DNA of 8,592 nt from CAYUNA01 sp047629355 (GTDB lineage: Bacteria > Bacteroidota > Bacteroidia > Chitinophagales > Saprospiraceae). The stretch is taken from positions 1-8,592 of the forward strand of contig JBLHWU010000248.1 of the NCBI GenBank assembly GCA_047629355.1, read 5' to 3'. Numbering within the stretch: the first letter of the stretch is position 1; every line of letters begins with the position of its first letter. Below are positions 1 to 6,315 of the stretch, piece by piece. The position numbers were made by a program, and so were the translations under genes. The notes under the pieces were generated by a model that searched no databases, was not told the DNA's origin, and saw nothing but the letters and a program-made list of their open reading frames with translations.

Positions 1-1
1 G

Positions 2-576
2 ACGGTGCCGTTGGGTGTCTTAAAAGAGGAAGTAATTTCGTTTACACCCGCGCTTCCGAGTCGCTTGCAATCGCCAATTGATAAGTTGGAAATGGGGGCA
101 ATCAATAAGTTTTTATGCGTTTGGGACACGCCTTTTTGGGACACTGATTTACAATACATTGGTTACACGCCCGAGACGAAAGGGAAGTTCAATTACTTTA
201 TCAATGTCGGCAAATTTACGACCGCCAATGCATTGATGGCTTTTGCCTTTGGAGACTATTCCAAATCTACGGAGGACATGAGTGATACGGAGGTGATTGA
301 CGAAATTATGGGACATTTAAAATCCATTTATGGCGATAATATTCCAAACCCAACCAGTTTTTTGAGGACTAAATGGGGGCTAATGAGTTCTCTTTCGGTG
401 CTTATTCTTTTGCGACGAATGGCACGCGGAGTACTGACTTTGAAGCTTTTGAAGAAGCGGTCGATGACAAGGTGTTTTTTGGTGGGGAACATACGAGTAA
501 GGATTATCGAGGAACGGTTCATGGGGCTTATTTAAGTGGCCTTCGGGAAGCAGAGAAGATTGTGGATTTATTATAA
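2..576 (+). pseudogene. Flavin-containing amine oxidase (C-terminal part, 5' end outside window, one frameshift)
   Basis: This is the C-terminal ~190 residues of an FAD-dependent amine oxidase (monoamine/polyamine oxidase, LSD1-like fold), which oxidises amines with release of H2O2. The reading frame is open from the window edge and begins with the family motif TVPLGVLK. WDTPFW follows, then TKWG at ~368-379. There the frame breaks: the expected continuation GANEFSFGAYS, part of the conserved substrate-site segment, lies in the -1 frame from 376. A run of five G at 375-379 would restore the frame if it were six. The second frame carries the FAD-binding tail FFGGEHTSKDYRGTVHGAYL and ends with TAA at 574-576. 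Everything beyond the broken G-run matches the family, so the break is either a recent mutation or a homopolymer sequencing error. Family assignment is firm; exact substrate cannot be told. Confidence 0.85.
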
Positions 577-585
577 AAGAAGTAA

Positions 586-1140
586 ATGAAAGAACAAACG
601 AAAAGCATTCTCAAGTATATCATTGAGTTCCTAATCGTGGCGTTTGGCGTCTTTCTGGGCATTTACGTAAGTGAGTGGCGCAGTTAAAAAAAAGGTCGCA
701 GAGAACATAGAGAAATTCATGCAATACATTGTGGAGGAACTGGAATCTAATAAGGATAATTTGGCAAAAATGGTTGAGTATCACAATATAATAAAGGTGA
801 GTTTTGATAGTTTGAGACAAGATTTGTCCAAAGAAGATGTTTTGAAGCCTTATTATGGAAATGACAAATTTAGACCCCAAAATATAAAGGGGGTGGACAG
901 GCGTTGGGCTGACTAATTTTGAGGATATTGCTTTTGAAAGTGCGAAAATTAGTGGGACGATTCAGGAGGTAGATATTGAGTTGATTCACGTTATTTCAAT
1001 ATGGAATTTGGAAAAATGACACTGGATAAAATGATTGACATGGATTCTAATGCGAAAGTGATTGATGTAATTAATATCATTGAATTACTGACCAATGATG
1101 TGTTGAACCATAAGAAATACGTGTTGGGGAAGTTATTTTT
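586..1140 (+). pseudogene. Membrane-anchored hypothetical protein, DUF6090-like, with three frameshifts
   Basis: The ATG at 586, ten bases after the amine oxidase stop, opens a short frame MKEQTKSILKYIIEFLIVAF with one N-terminal membrane helix ending in GIYVSEWRS, then a stop at 685-687. This layout (short cytoplasmic lead, helix, then W-R and a charged helical domain) is typical of small Bacteroidota membrane proteins such as DUF6090. The domain continues in another frame (KKKVAENIEKFMQYIVEELE, from ~686), which fits one extra T at 684-685. At ~889-893 a G5 run shifts the frame again: WTGVGLTNFEDIAFESAKIS follows at 894. At ~1012-1016 a short A5 run shifts it a third time into KMIDMDSNAKVIDVINIIEL. 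No natural stop is seen: the last frame runs straight into the propeller lipoprotein. Function is unknown. The end coordinate is approximate. Confidence 0.6.
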
Positions 1141-1497
1141 TTACCGTTACTTTGGTTTCATTTTTATCTTTTTGGTATTGGCTTTCACTTCCTGCACCAA
1201 TCAGGATGTTTCCAATCAAAATCCACTAAAACTATCGTCGAGTAAAATTCTCAAAGCGAGTGAAATCGGGAGTAATAATGCGTCGCGATTGAATTTTACC
1301 ACGATGATTTATTCTATATTTGAAGATAGTGATGGAAATATGTGGTTTGGCAGTGACCGGGAAGGCGTTTGTCGGTTTGATGGAAAATCCTATACTTATT
1401 TTTCCATGGAGGATGGTTTGAGTCACAGCCAAATACGATTGATTCAAGGAGACGGAAATGGTAATATTTGGTTTGGGACAGGCAATGGATTGAGTCA
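1121..1497 (+). pseudogene. Two-component-regulator propeller lipoprotein, N-terminal fragment
   Basis: Around 1133-1195 the frame encodes a hydrophobic segment (FGFIFIFLVLAF) followed by TSC, a good lipobox with the acylated Cys codon at 1193-1195. It then shows two repeats of the Reg_prop beta-propeller type: SIFEDSDGNMWFGSDREGV and GDGNGNIWFGTGNGLS, with DGK.YTYFSMEDGLS between them. Full proteins of this type have a dozen or more such repeats and often a histidine kinase or regulator output domain; here only about 100 residues remain. No ATG precedes the signal peptide in this frame close by. GTG at 1121 or TTG at 1124 would give a plausible 24-residue signal peptide, but these starts are uncommon in the phylum, and the frame is also open back into the preceding gene. 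The 3' end stops abruptly at the junction with the AlkD-like fragment. Confidence 0.65.
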
Positions 1498-1848
1498 AAA
1501 GAAGAAGGAATGGCGACTGCAAGCTGGGCAACCTTGTCTAATTACGCGGGCGTTCGGGAAGATGCGAAATTGGATATTGCCAAATACAGCGAGCTATTGG
1601 ATAGGGTAGAAAAGGAAATTCACGGTGCGCAAAATCGAGTAAAATATGTGATGAATGGTTTCGTGATTGCAGTCGGTAGTTATATTGCAGAATTGACGAA
1701 AAAAGCGCAGGGTATAGGTGCGAACATCGGTAAAGTTTTAGTTGAAATGAATAGAACGGCTTGTAAAGTACTCTTGGCAATCGCGTATATTCAAAAAGTA
1801 ATCGACAAAGATAGAGTAGGGCAGAAGCGGAAGTCAGCGCGGTGTTAA
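1483..1848 (+). pseudogene. DNA alkylation repair protein (AlkD-like), C-terminal fragment
   Basis: The frame from QWIESKEEGMATASWATLSN to the stop at 1846-1848 resembles the C-terminal half of a Bacteroidota/Firmicutes-type DNA alkylation repair protein (AlkD-like HEAT-repeat fold, removal of alkylated bases). Diagnostic segments are RVKYVMNGFVIAVGSYI, the TACKV motif, and the basic C-terminus RVGQKRKSARC. Usual length is about 230 residues, so roughly the first half is missing. No start codon belonging to the family precedes it: upstream codons in this frame (MVWDR from a TTG at 1468) are out-of-frame propeller sequence. The fragment is unlikely to be active, since the N-terminal HEAT repeats are absent. 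The family call is from memory of the motif pattern; a profile search would settle it. Confidence 0.7.
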
Positions 1849-1933
1849 CTTTTGTTGTGTTGCTGTGTTTGAATTTTAATGTGTTAAGGTCAAGCAAGAC
1901 AAGAGTTATTGAAAACGATTTTAAAAATTAAAC

Positions 1934-2674
1934 ATGCTTCAACGCCTTTATAAAATATGGTTTCAAATTTTCCCAACAACGGTTCCTTCCAATTGGAAGT
2001 TAATCTTATTCAAACATTCGGATTATTATCGAACCTTGTCCACAGCTAATAAAAAGCGGTTTTTGCAACGACTGGCGATACTGTTGAAGTTTATGGAATT
2101 TGTCCCCAATGGGCTTCCGAAAATTCTTCCTGAGATGAAAATTGTTATTGGAAGTGCTATTATTCAGATGACGTTTGGTCATTCGAGATTTCTATTCAAG
2201 CATTTTACTAAGATATACGTCATGCCTCGGCGATATCGGTTTCGCAACTATGATGAGCCATTTTTTGGGCATGTGGATTTTAAAGCAAAAGTCATCTGTT
2301 TGTCGTGGGAAGATGTGCAAAAAGGGTTCGAAATTCCTGACGACGCAGTGAATGTGGCTTTGCATGAAATCGCCCATGCTTGGGAAATGGAACATCAACT
2401 GAGTACCGATTTTGAGGATATCTTTATTGAAAAGAATTTGAAAGTATGGCAGGAAGCTGCGGATATTACGATGAAAGAAATTCAAGAAGGAAAGCATCAT
2501 TTTTTGAAAAAATACGGTGGAAAGAATCGGAAAGAAATGTTTGCAGTATGTGTAGAGGCGTTTTTTGAGCAGCCAGTTTTATTTAAAACAGAGTTACCGG
2601 AATTGTATGAAAAGACGGTGAAGTTACTGCGGCAGAATCCTTTGAAGAAAGTGAATCCTTTGGAGGGATTTTAG
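1934..2674 (+). CDS. Zinc-dependent peptidase, MtfA (M90) family
   Basis: This is a 246-residue soluble protein, intact from ATG 1934 to TAG 2672-2674. It carries the zinc-peptidase signature HEIAH at residues 144-148 inside VALHEIAHAWEMEH. The downstream segment KEMFAVCVEAFFEQP (200-214) corresponds to the MtfA E.FAV..E.FF..P block, in which a Glu (E201 or E208) supplies the third zinc ligand. LPELYEKTVKLLRQNP at the end also matches the family. In E. coli, MtfA is a cytosolic aminopeptidase that binds the Mlc repressor; in Bacteroidota no Mlc link is known, so the role here is open. No signal peptide is obvious. It stands alone on the + strand, 85 bases after the broken AlkD-like gene, and converges with the DUF4412-like gene. 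The start is the only ATG well placed before the conserved region. Confidence 0.85.
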   Translation: MLQRLYKIWFQIFPTTVPSNWKLILFKHSDYYRTLSTANKKRFLQRLAILLKFMEFVPNGLPKILPEMKIVIGSAIIQMTFGHSRFLFKHFTKIYVMPRRYRFRNYDEPFFGHVDFKAKVICLSWEDVQKGFEIPDDAVNVALHEIAHAWEMEHQLSTDFEDIFIEKNLKVWQEAADITMKEIQEGKHHFLKKYGGKNRKEMFAVCVEAFFEQPVLFKTELPELYEKTVKLLRQNPLKKVNPLEGF

Positions 2675-2683
2675 TTTATTAAA

Positions 2684-2775
2684 TAGACTTTATGAATGAG
2701 TAGCTTTTTTAGAATTGCAAATAATTGATAATCAATAGTTTGCGAATTATCCAGAGTCGCCATTCATAAAGTCTA
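2684..2775. repeat. 92-bp palindromic element with 15-bp perfect terminal inverted repeats
   Basis: The 15 bases at 2684-2698 (TAGACTTTATGAATG) are perfectly repeated in inverse at 2761-2775. Inside, AATTGCAAA at 2713-2721 pairs with TTTGCGAATT at 2739-2748 (one bulged base), and the centre 2724-2736 is a perfect ATTGAT-A-ATCAAT palindrome. All three pairings share one centre near 2730, so the whole unit can fold as one hairpin. It starts 10 bases after the peptidase stop codon. No clear target-site duplication is seen. It may be a small MITE/REP-like element or an RNA structure at the mRNA 3' end. Confidence 0.7.
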
Positions 2776-2800
2776 ATTTTCAAAGTTTAGTAAACTTGGC

Positions 2801-2842
2801 AAAAAAAAACATGGTGATTTTCAAAATCACCATGTTTTAATT
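2801..2842. terminator. Bidirectional Rho-independent terminator
   Basis: A perfect 16-bp inverted repeat (2806-2821 AAAACATGGTGATTTT and 2823-2838) has a single unpaired central base, so a small AT loop forms. On the - strand the hairpin is followed by nine T (A-run 2801-2809), a classic terminator for the DUF4412-like gene ending at 2891. On the + strand it is followed by TTTTAATT and can end transcripts from the peptidase gene. Confidence 0.85.
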
Positions 2843-2890
2843 CCCGTCACGCCCGTGCGCCGTAAGCCGACAACTGTGCGCCGTGCAGAA

Positions 2891-3610
2891 CTATCGAGAC
2901 TGTTCAATGAACTGTGTCATTCCACCCATCTGTTCGGAAAACTCTTGCATCGTCATTTTTGTATAACCGTTTGGTACGTCAAAGTTTGCCGCATCAATGG
3001 TATTCTTAACTTCCTTCGCCGCAATCGTAACACCGATGCCTTGCGTTTTAATCATAATTTCCATCGGGAAACCCTCCAAATCCTTAAACATCTCTTGAAA
3101 TTGAGAATTCTCTGGTTTGATTTTTTTCGTCACATACATCTGAATCGGAGGACCATTTTCCCCCTGCACATTCGCTTTGATGCACTTGTAACCCGCAATT
3201 GTCTTCTTATCTTTTTTGTCGTACGTAATTTTAAGATTAGGCGTTTCACCCTCTCCTTGAGACATCATCCCAGCACCCATTTTATCGGCAAACTCTTCGC
3301 CTGCGTCCGTGATGTGAATTTTCTGTCCCATCATATCCATCAAAATTGTTGGATTTTTTGGGTTTTTGGCATCCATAATTGTCTGTACGCGCATTAAGCC
3401 GCCCATGACCGCCAAGTCCATTTTTTGTTGTCCCCCCAAAAACGCCATATTGATAAGGGTACCTTTCAACATCGCCAATTGTGGACTGTCGCCTTCCAAT
3501 TCTGTGATTTCAAACTGAACTTTGCCATTGCTGATTTTCTTTTGAGCAAAAGTGGTCAAAGCCGCGAATGTGAAGATAAAAAGGAAGCTAATTTGCAGTA
3601 ATTTTTTCAT
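2891..3610 (-). CDS. Exported DUF4412-like protein
   Basis: This is a 239-residue protein with a signal peptide at residues 1-22 (MKKLLQISFLFIFTFAALTT, cleavage likely near FAQ). The mature part resembles the DUF4412 type of Bacteroidota periplasmic/outer-surface proteins: a run of beta-strand-like segments, the block TIAGYKCIKANV at 137-148, where family members carry K.I.GY.C, and a C-terminal FDVPNGYTKM at 210-219, the typical end of the domain. It is rich in Met and Gly (GGQQKMDLAVMGGLMR). No enzyme motif is seen. It has its own promoter (TAACTTTG 56 bases upstream) and its own terminator, so it is probably monocistronic although the upstream DUF4340-like gene lies on the same strand. The family assignment is moderate; the exported nature is well supported. 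Confidence 0.75.
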   Translation of the reverse strand: MKKLLQISFLFIFTFAALTTFAQKKISNGKVQFEITELEGDSPQLAMLKGTLINMAFLGGQQKMDLAVMGGLMRVQTIMDAKNPKNPTILMDMMGQKIHITDAGEEFADKMGAGMMSQGEGETPNLKITYDKKDKKTIAGYKCIKANVQGENGPPIQMYVTKKIKPENSQFQEMFKDLEGFPMEIMIKTQGIGVTIAAKEVKNTIDAANFDVPNGYTKMTMQEFSEQMGGMTQFIEQSR

Positions 3611-3666
3611 TCTTGAAATTTATGTTTTAAGAGAATTTGCTGTTTGCAATTTTTATTAGTAGACAG

Positions 3667-3674
3667 CAAAGTTA
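3667..3674 (-). promoter_or_regulatory. Bacteroidota -7 box for the DUF4412-like gene
   Basis: On the - strand the sequence reads TAACTTTG, an exact match to the TAnnTTTG -7 consensus of the Bacteroidota primary sigma factor. Transcription would start near 3660 and give a leader of about 50 bases before the ATG at 3610. The -33 region is T-rich but has no clear TTTG. Confidence 0.55.
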
Positions 3675-3737
3675 AATGTTAATTTTTAAAATGGGTAATG
3701 CTAAATCTACGAATGTGTATATTTTAGCTACCAAATT

Positions 3738-4625
3738 CTATTCGGGAATTGAATCCAAAGTTATTAACGGTTGAAAAATCTTTGCATACAATCCCGCAGA
3801 ATCGCTGGCAAAGTAAGTATCTTTATTCAAACTGGAATGAATTATGAAAGGTTGAACCGCCATAGAATCATAAAATAAGGATATTTTAACAAGATTGGGG
3901 GTATCGTCGAGGTGGATTGTTAGGGTTTTTAACAAGTTATCAACGGCGGCGGTTTCATCGAAGTTATCGGCGAAATTTTGGGATTGAAGCGTTGAAATGG
4001 CATTAAAATAAGTGAGTTTGGTAATGGAATCAAGGAGTACTTCATCATTTTGTAACTTGATTTGCTGTACCCGACTTGGGTCTAATTTTAAAATGGTTTG
4101 ATTTCGATAGTTGTCAAATTGCTGGTTAAAAAGTGAATAAATACCATCTATTTCATAAACTTCGACCCCATTGTCAATCCGAATAAAAGAGGTCATTCGT
4201 TCTTTAAATTTACTCATTTTAGATTTTCCTATAATAAAATCAATTACTTTTTCTGACCCAACAAAAGCAGATACTTTTGTACTTTGTAAAACATCGACGC
4301 CGTAGGTCGCCCAATCTTCTGATTGGTTGGCAACAACGCGATTGGGCTTGATAGCGGTCAAACTGGTCAAAATAGCTTCCATCGTTATTGGTTCTACGCG
4401 GATATTCTTGATTAAATGAGTTAAAATCCACCCGTTTTCTTCCCGATTAAAGGTTAATTCTGTTTTTACCTTATTTTTTGGAATAATCAAAATACGCGTC
4501 AATTGAGCGGTATCTGTTCTCAATAAATTGGCTTGAAAACTGGTTGCTTTTTTAAATTGTCCAGCATTGGAAGTCATAAAATAGGCGATTCCTAGCAAGA
4601 CAATAAATAGTAAAAAACGTTTCAT
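3738..4625 (-). CDS. DUF4340-like membrane-anchored protein
   Basis: This is a 295-residue protein with an N-terminal hydrophobic anchor or uncleaved signal (MKRFLLFIVLLGIAYFMTSN). The body follows the DUF4340 pattern. Strands around LTRILIIPKN and ELTFNREENGWILTH (56-70, with the conserved Trp at 66) are followed by a helix that counts off a pair of residues (ITMEAILTSLTAIKPNRVVA). Then come the YGVD block at 108-111, FIIGKSK at 130-136, SFIRIDNGVEVYEIDG at 146-161, and a FDNYRNQTILKLD segment at 170-182, which corresponds to the family's FRDR..L stretch. DUF4340 proteins often sit near ABC-transporter/gliding genes, but none are here and the function is unknown. The start codon abuts the palindromic element at 4640-4747, and no clear -7 box was found for it. 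Confidence 0.8.
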   Translation of the reverse strand: MKRFLLFIVLLGIAYFMTSNAGQFKKATSFQANLLRTDTAQLTRILIIPKNKVKTELTFNREENGWILTHLIKNIRVEPITMEAILTSLTAIKPNRVVANQSEDWATYGVDVLQSTKVSAFVGSEKVIDFIIGKSKMSKFKERMTSFIRIDNGVEVYEIDGIYSLFNQQFDNYRNQTILKLDPSRVQQIKLQNDEVLLDSITKLTYFNAISTLQSQNFADNFDETAAVDNLLKTLTIHLDDTPNLVKISLFYDSMAVQPFIIHSSLNKDTYFASDSAGLYAKIFQPLITLDSIPE

Positions 4626-4639
4626 ATATGTTGGTTCTC

Positions 4640-4747
4640 GTAGCGGCGACTTCAGTTGGCAAGCTGCTAACTTAGCGTAAGGGAATTGGTAACAAGTCTA
4701 TTACCAAATTCCCTAATAAAAAGCTTGGCGACTAAAGTCGCGGCTAC
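4640..4747. repeat. 108-bp palindromic repeat element
   Basis: Arms of 26 bases at 4640-4665 and 4722-4747 are inverted copies with four mismatches; both carry a GCGACT.(C/A)AGT core (GTAGCGGCGACTTCAGT on the left). An inner stem pairs 4678-4692 (TAAGGGAATTGGTAA) with 4701-4715 through one bulged A, leaving an 8-base loop. The element fills the space between divergent genes, 14 bases from the DUF4340-like start codon, and is more GC-rich than its flanks. The form suggests a dispersed REP/MITE-like element; copy number cannot be judged from one window. Confidence 0.7.
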
Positions 4748-4816
4748 ATAAAAAATGGAAAATTACCAAATTGATTTTAAATGAGCAAAAACTTCCCACA
4801 TAATACATTCGTTGTA

Positions 4817-4824
4817 TAACTTTG
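4817..4824 (+). promoter_or_regulatory. Bacteroidota -7 box for the RDD gene
   Basis: TAACTTTG matches TAnnTTTG exactly and is identical to the box in front of the DUF4412-like gene. Transcription would start about 4830, leaving a leader of roughly 26 bases before the ATG at 4857. It supports that ATG over the upstream in-frame TTG at 4812, which would lie before the transcript start. Confidence 0.55.
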
Positions 4825-4856
4825 CCATTTTAAAAAACAGTGAACTCTTTTTAAAT

Positions 4857-5420
4857 ATGAATCCAGAAGTATTAGACAACGAATTTTTAAAACCACTTAA
4901 AACCGACATGCAAAATCCAGTATTTGCTGGGTTCTGGATACGTGCGTGGGCATCAATAATTGATTCATTGGTTTTTATCCCAGTGATTATTATTAGTTTT
5001 CAAAACGTATTGTCCTGGAAGTTATTAGGTCTGGAAATTTTGACGACCTTCGCGTGGATGTTTTATAAAGTATTCATGGAGTGGAAATATCAGGCGACTT
5101 TAGGTAAAATGGCGATGAAAATTAAAGTAGTCAACGAATCGGGGGACAGTATGACTTTAGAGCAATCATTGGTGCGTTTCTCTTTATATTTTTTGAGCTA
5201 TATGGGGACATTGATGGTGAATTATTACCTATTTATGGATGCGGACTTTGCCGAGGTACAGACGTTATCAGAGTTGGTGATTCTACAAGAAAGTCGGGCA
5301 GATTCCGTAGGCGCATTTGCCAATTTTCCGATGATGATATCGGTGATGTTTGTCGTTTTTGATTCGAAAAAGCAAGCATTACATGATAAAATGGCGAAGA
5401 CATATTGTGTTTATCGATAA
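4857..5420 (+). CDS. RDD family membrane protein
   Basis: This is a 187-residue integral membrane protein with the RDD pattern. The first helix contains Arg29 and Asp36 (FWIRAWASIIDSLVFIPVII). A second helix (LGLEILTTFAWMFYKVFMEW) leads into the hallmark QATLGKMAMKIKVVNESG at 79-96, followed by TLEQSLVRFSLYFLSYMGTL with the conserved third Arg (107). It ends with DSKKQALHDKMAKTYCVYR, the family's D..KQ.LHD....T segment. RDD proteins are poorly characterised; some act as Na+(Li+,K+)/H+ antiporters, others may be transporters of unknown substrate. I place the start at ATG 4857 rather than TTG 4812 because the -7 box lies between them and the earlier residues have no family match. It is separated by 63 bases from the next lipoprotein gene on the same strand, so co-transcription is possible. 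Confidence 0.85.
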   Translation: MNPEVLDNEFLKPLKTDMQNPVFAGFWIRAWASIIDSLVFIPVIIISFQNVLSWKLLGLEILTTFAWMFYKVFMEWKYQATLGKMAMKIKVVNESGDSMTLEQSLVRFSLYFLSYMGTLMVNYYLFMDADFAEVQTLSELVILQESRADSVGAFANFPMMISVMFVVFDSKKQALHDKMAKTYCVYR

Positions 5421-5483
5421 GTTTGGTGTCATTTTGGTAATAGGATACATATTGAAAATTAATAATTTAAATTAAGACAACTA

Positions 5484-5855
5484 ATGAAATTTTATTCGAT
5501 TATAGTATTGATAGCTTTGAGTTTTTCTGCTTGCCAGGAAGAAGTAAGTAAAGATAAGATGGCAATTTTGACTGGCGATTGGCGAGGAATTGTCTGGACA
5601 GTTAATGATGCGCCGTCGAGTAAGACGGCCCGCAGTGTCATCTTGCGATTCAGTCCAGATGGTCAGTATTTGGGAGATTTAGGCAGTGATCCCGAGCGTG
5701 GGCATTTTACGGTTATTGAGAATAAGTTGAAATTTACAAAAACGGATGAGACTAAATTCATCACTGTTATTGAACGGCTAGATCGGGATACGCTAGTTCT
5801 GAATTTGTCTCATCGTGGAAATCCTGAGCAAATTACATTCATACGACGTTATTGA
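5484..5855 (+). CDS. Small lipoprotein, lipocalin-like
   Basis: This 123-residue protein has a lipoprotein signal peptide (MKFYSIIVLIALSFSAC; lipobox SFSA-C, acylated Cys17). The mature part has the start of a lipocalin-like/META-like barrel: LTGDWRGIVWTVND at 29-42, VILRFSPDGQYLGDLGS at 52-68, then alternating strands ending ITFIRRY. The pattern (LxGxW at the start, FxxDGxY, then GxFxV) is shared by many small Bacteroidota lipocalin-type lipoproteins that bind or sense small hydrophobic ligands, mostly of unknown function. No +2 Asp is present (C-Q-E), so export to the outer membrane is possible. It lies 63 bases after the RDD gene. Family placement is tentative; lipoprotein status is firm. 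Confidence 0.75.
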   Translation: MKFYSIIVLIALSFSACQEEVSKDKMAILTGDWRGIVWTVNDAPSSKTARSVILRFSPDGQYLGDLGSDPERGHFTVIENKLKFTKTDETKFITVIERLDRDTLVLNLSHRGNPEQITFIRRY

Positions 5856-5873
5856 GAAGGAGTACTTAGAGTT

Positions 5874-5923
5874 TCCACTATCAAAGGATACAAAACTTGA
5901 ATAGGTAGTGGATATTCTAATTT
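5874..5923 (+). terminator. Possible weak terminator after the lipoprotein gene
   Basis: A 9-bp stem with one G-T pair joins 5874-5882 (TCCACTATC) and 5904-5912 (GGTAGTGGA), about 20 bases after the stop codon. The loop is long (21 bases), and the following TATTCTAATTTT is only partly T-rich. This is a weak candidate. Confidence 0.3.
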
Positions 5924-5970
5924 TAAATCAAGACAGTGAAACATTCGCGGTTTTTTAATCGTTAGAAATG

Positions 5971-6280
5971 AGTGACCTTCGTTATTTTTTAAGGAAAAGA
6001 CATTTAGGAACGCGAAATAAATAATTTTATTTTTTTGAGCGGATATTTAAGTAAGTGACCTTAAATAATCGATACTTTTGACAGAGGATATTTTTTGTTT
6101 AAAAATGCTCATTATATCAACATAAATCGCACTTTTAAAGCAAAAAATAGGAACGAAAACGCGCGCTCAAAAAAGTAACTTTATTTCATTCGCGTTACTT
6201 AAGAAGAGAAGAAACGGCGCGAACAAGGATTTTTATCAAAAATAAATAAATTGCTTCTTTTTAAAACCGAGGTCACCCAC
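5971..6280. repeat. Large diverged inverted repeat in the 460-base gene-free region
   Basis: Three sets of inverted matches nest around a centre near 6103-6125. GTGACCT at 5972-5978 faces AGGTCAC at 6270-6276. GAACGCGAAATAAATAATTT (6008 onward, through TTTTTTGAGCG to 6041) faces CGCTCAAAAAAGTAACTTTA (6164 onward, to CGCGTT near 6196). TATTTTTTGTTTAAAA (6089-6104) faces TTTTAAAGCAAAAAATA (6133-6149). The arms have drifted with indels. A further TTAAGTAAGTGACC (6047-6060) resembles the inverse of 6271-6284. No gene is supported between 5856 and 6315; this element fills most of that stretch. It may be a relic MITE-like element or a structured leader for the TonB-like gene. Confidence 0.5.
6073..6080 (+). 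promoter_or_regulatory. Candidate -7 box for the TonB-like gene
   Basis: TACTTTTG matches TAnnTTTG. It would give an unusually long leader of about 230 bases containing half of the inverted repeat. No better box is seen closer to the ATG at 6316, but such a short motif can occur by chance in AT-rich DNA. Confidence 0.3.
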
Positions 6281-6315
6281 TTAATTTTACAAACAATACC
6301 AAACTGTTTTAAGCG

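Noticed and set aside
1001..1609. A single 202-residue lipoprotein gene
   Set aside because: The open frame joins the tail of a DUF6090-like protein, a propeller lipoprotein start and out-of-frame AlkD-like sequence (after ~1497); it is not one natural protein.
2850..2890. Direct repeat GTGCGCCGT at 2855-2863 and 2876-2884
   Set aside because: Only two short copies 12 bases apart, inside the 3' untranslated stretch of the DUF4412-like gene; too little to call a functional repeat or CRISPR-like array.
2855..3397. 180-residue reading frame on the + strand
   Set aside because: It lies antisense to the well-supported DUF4412-like gene and its composition (rich in His, Arg, Phe, Leu) is that of a shadow frame.
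5421..5483. Promoter for the small lipoprotein gene
   Set aside because: ATTTTGG and TACATATTGA are only loosely similar to -33 and -7 boxes; co-transcription with the RDD gene is equally likely.
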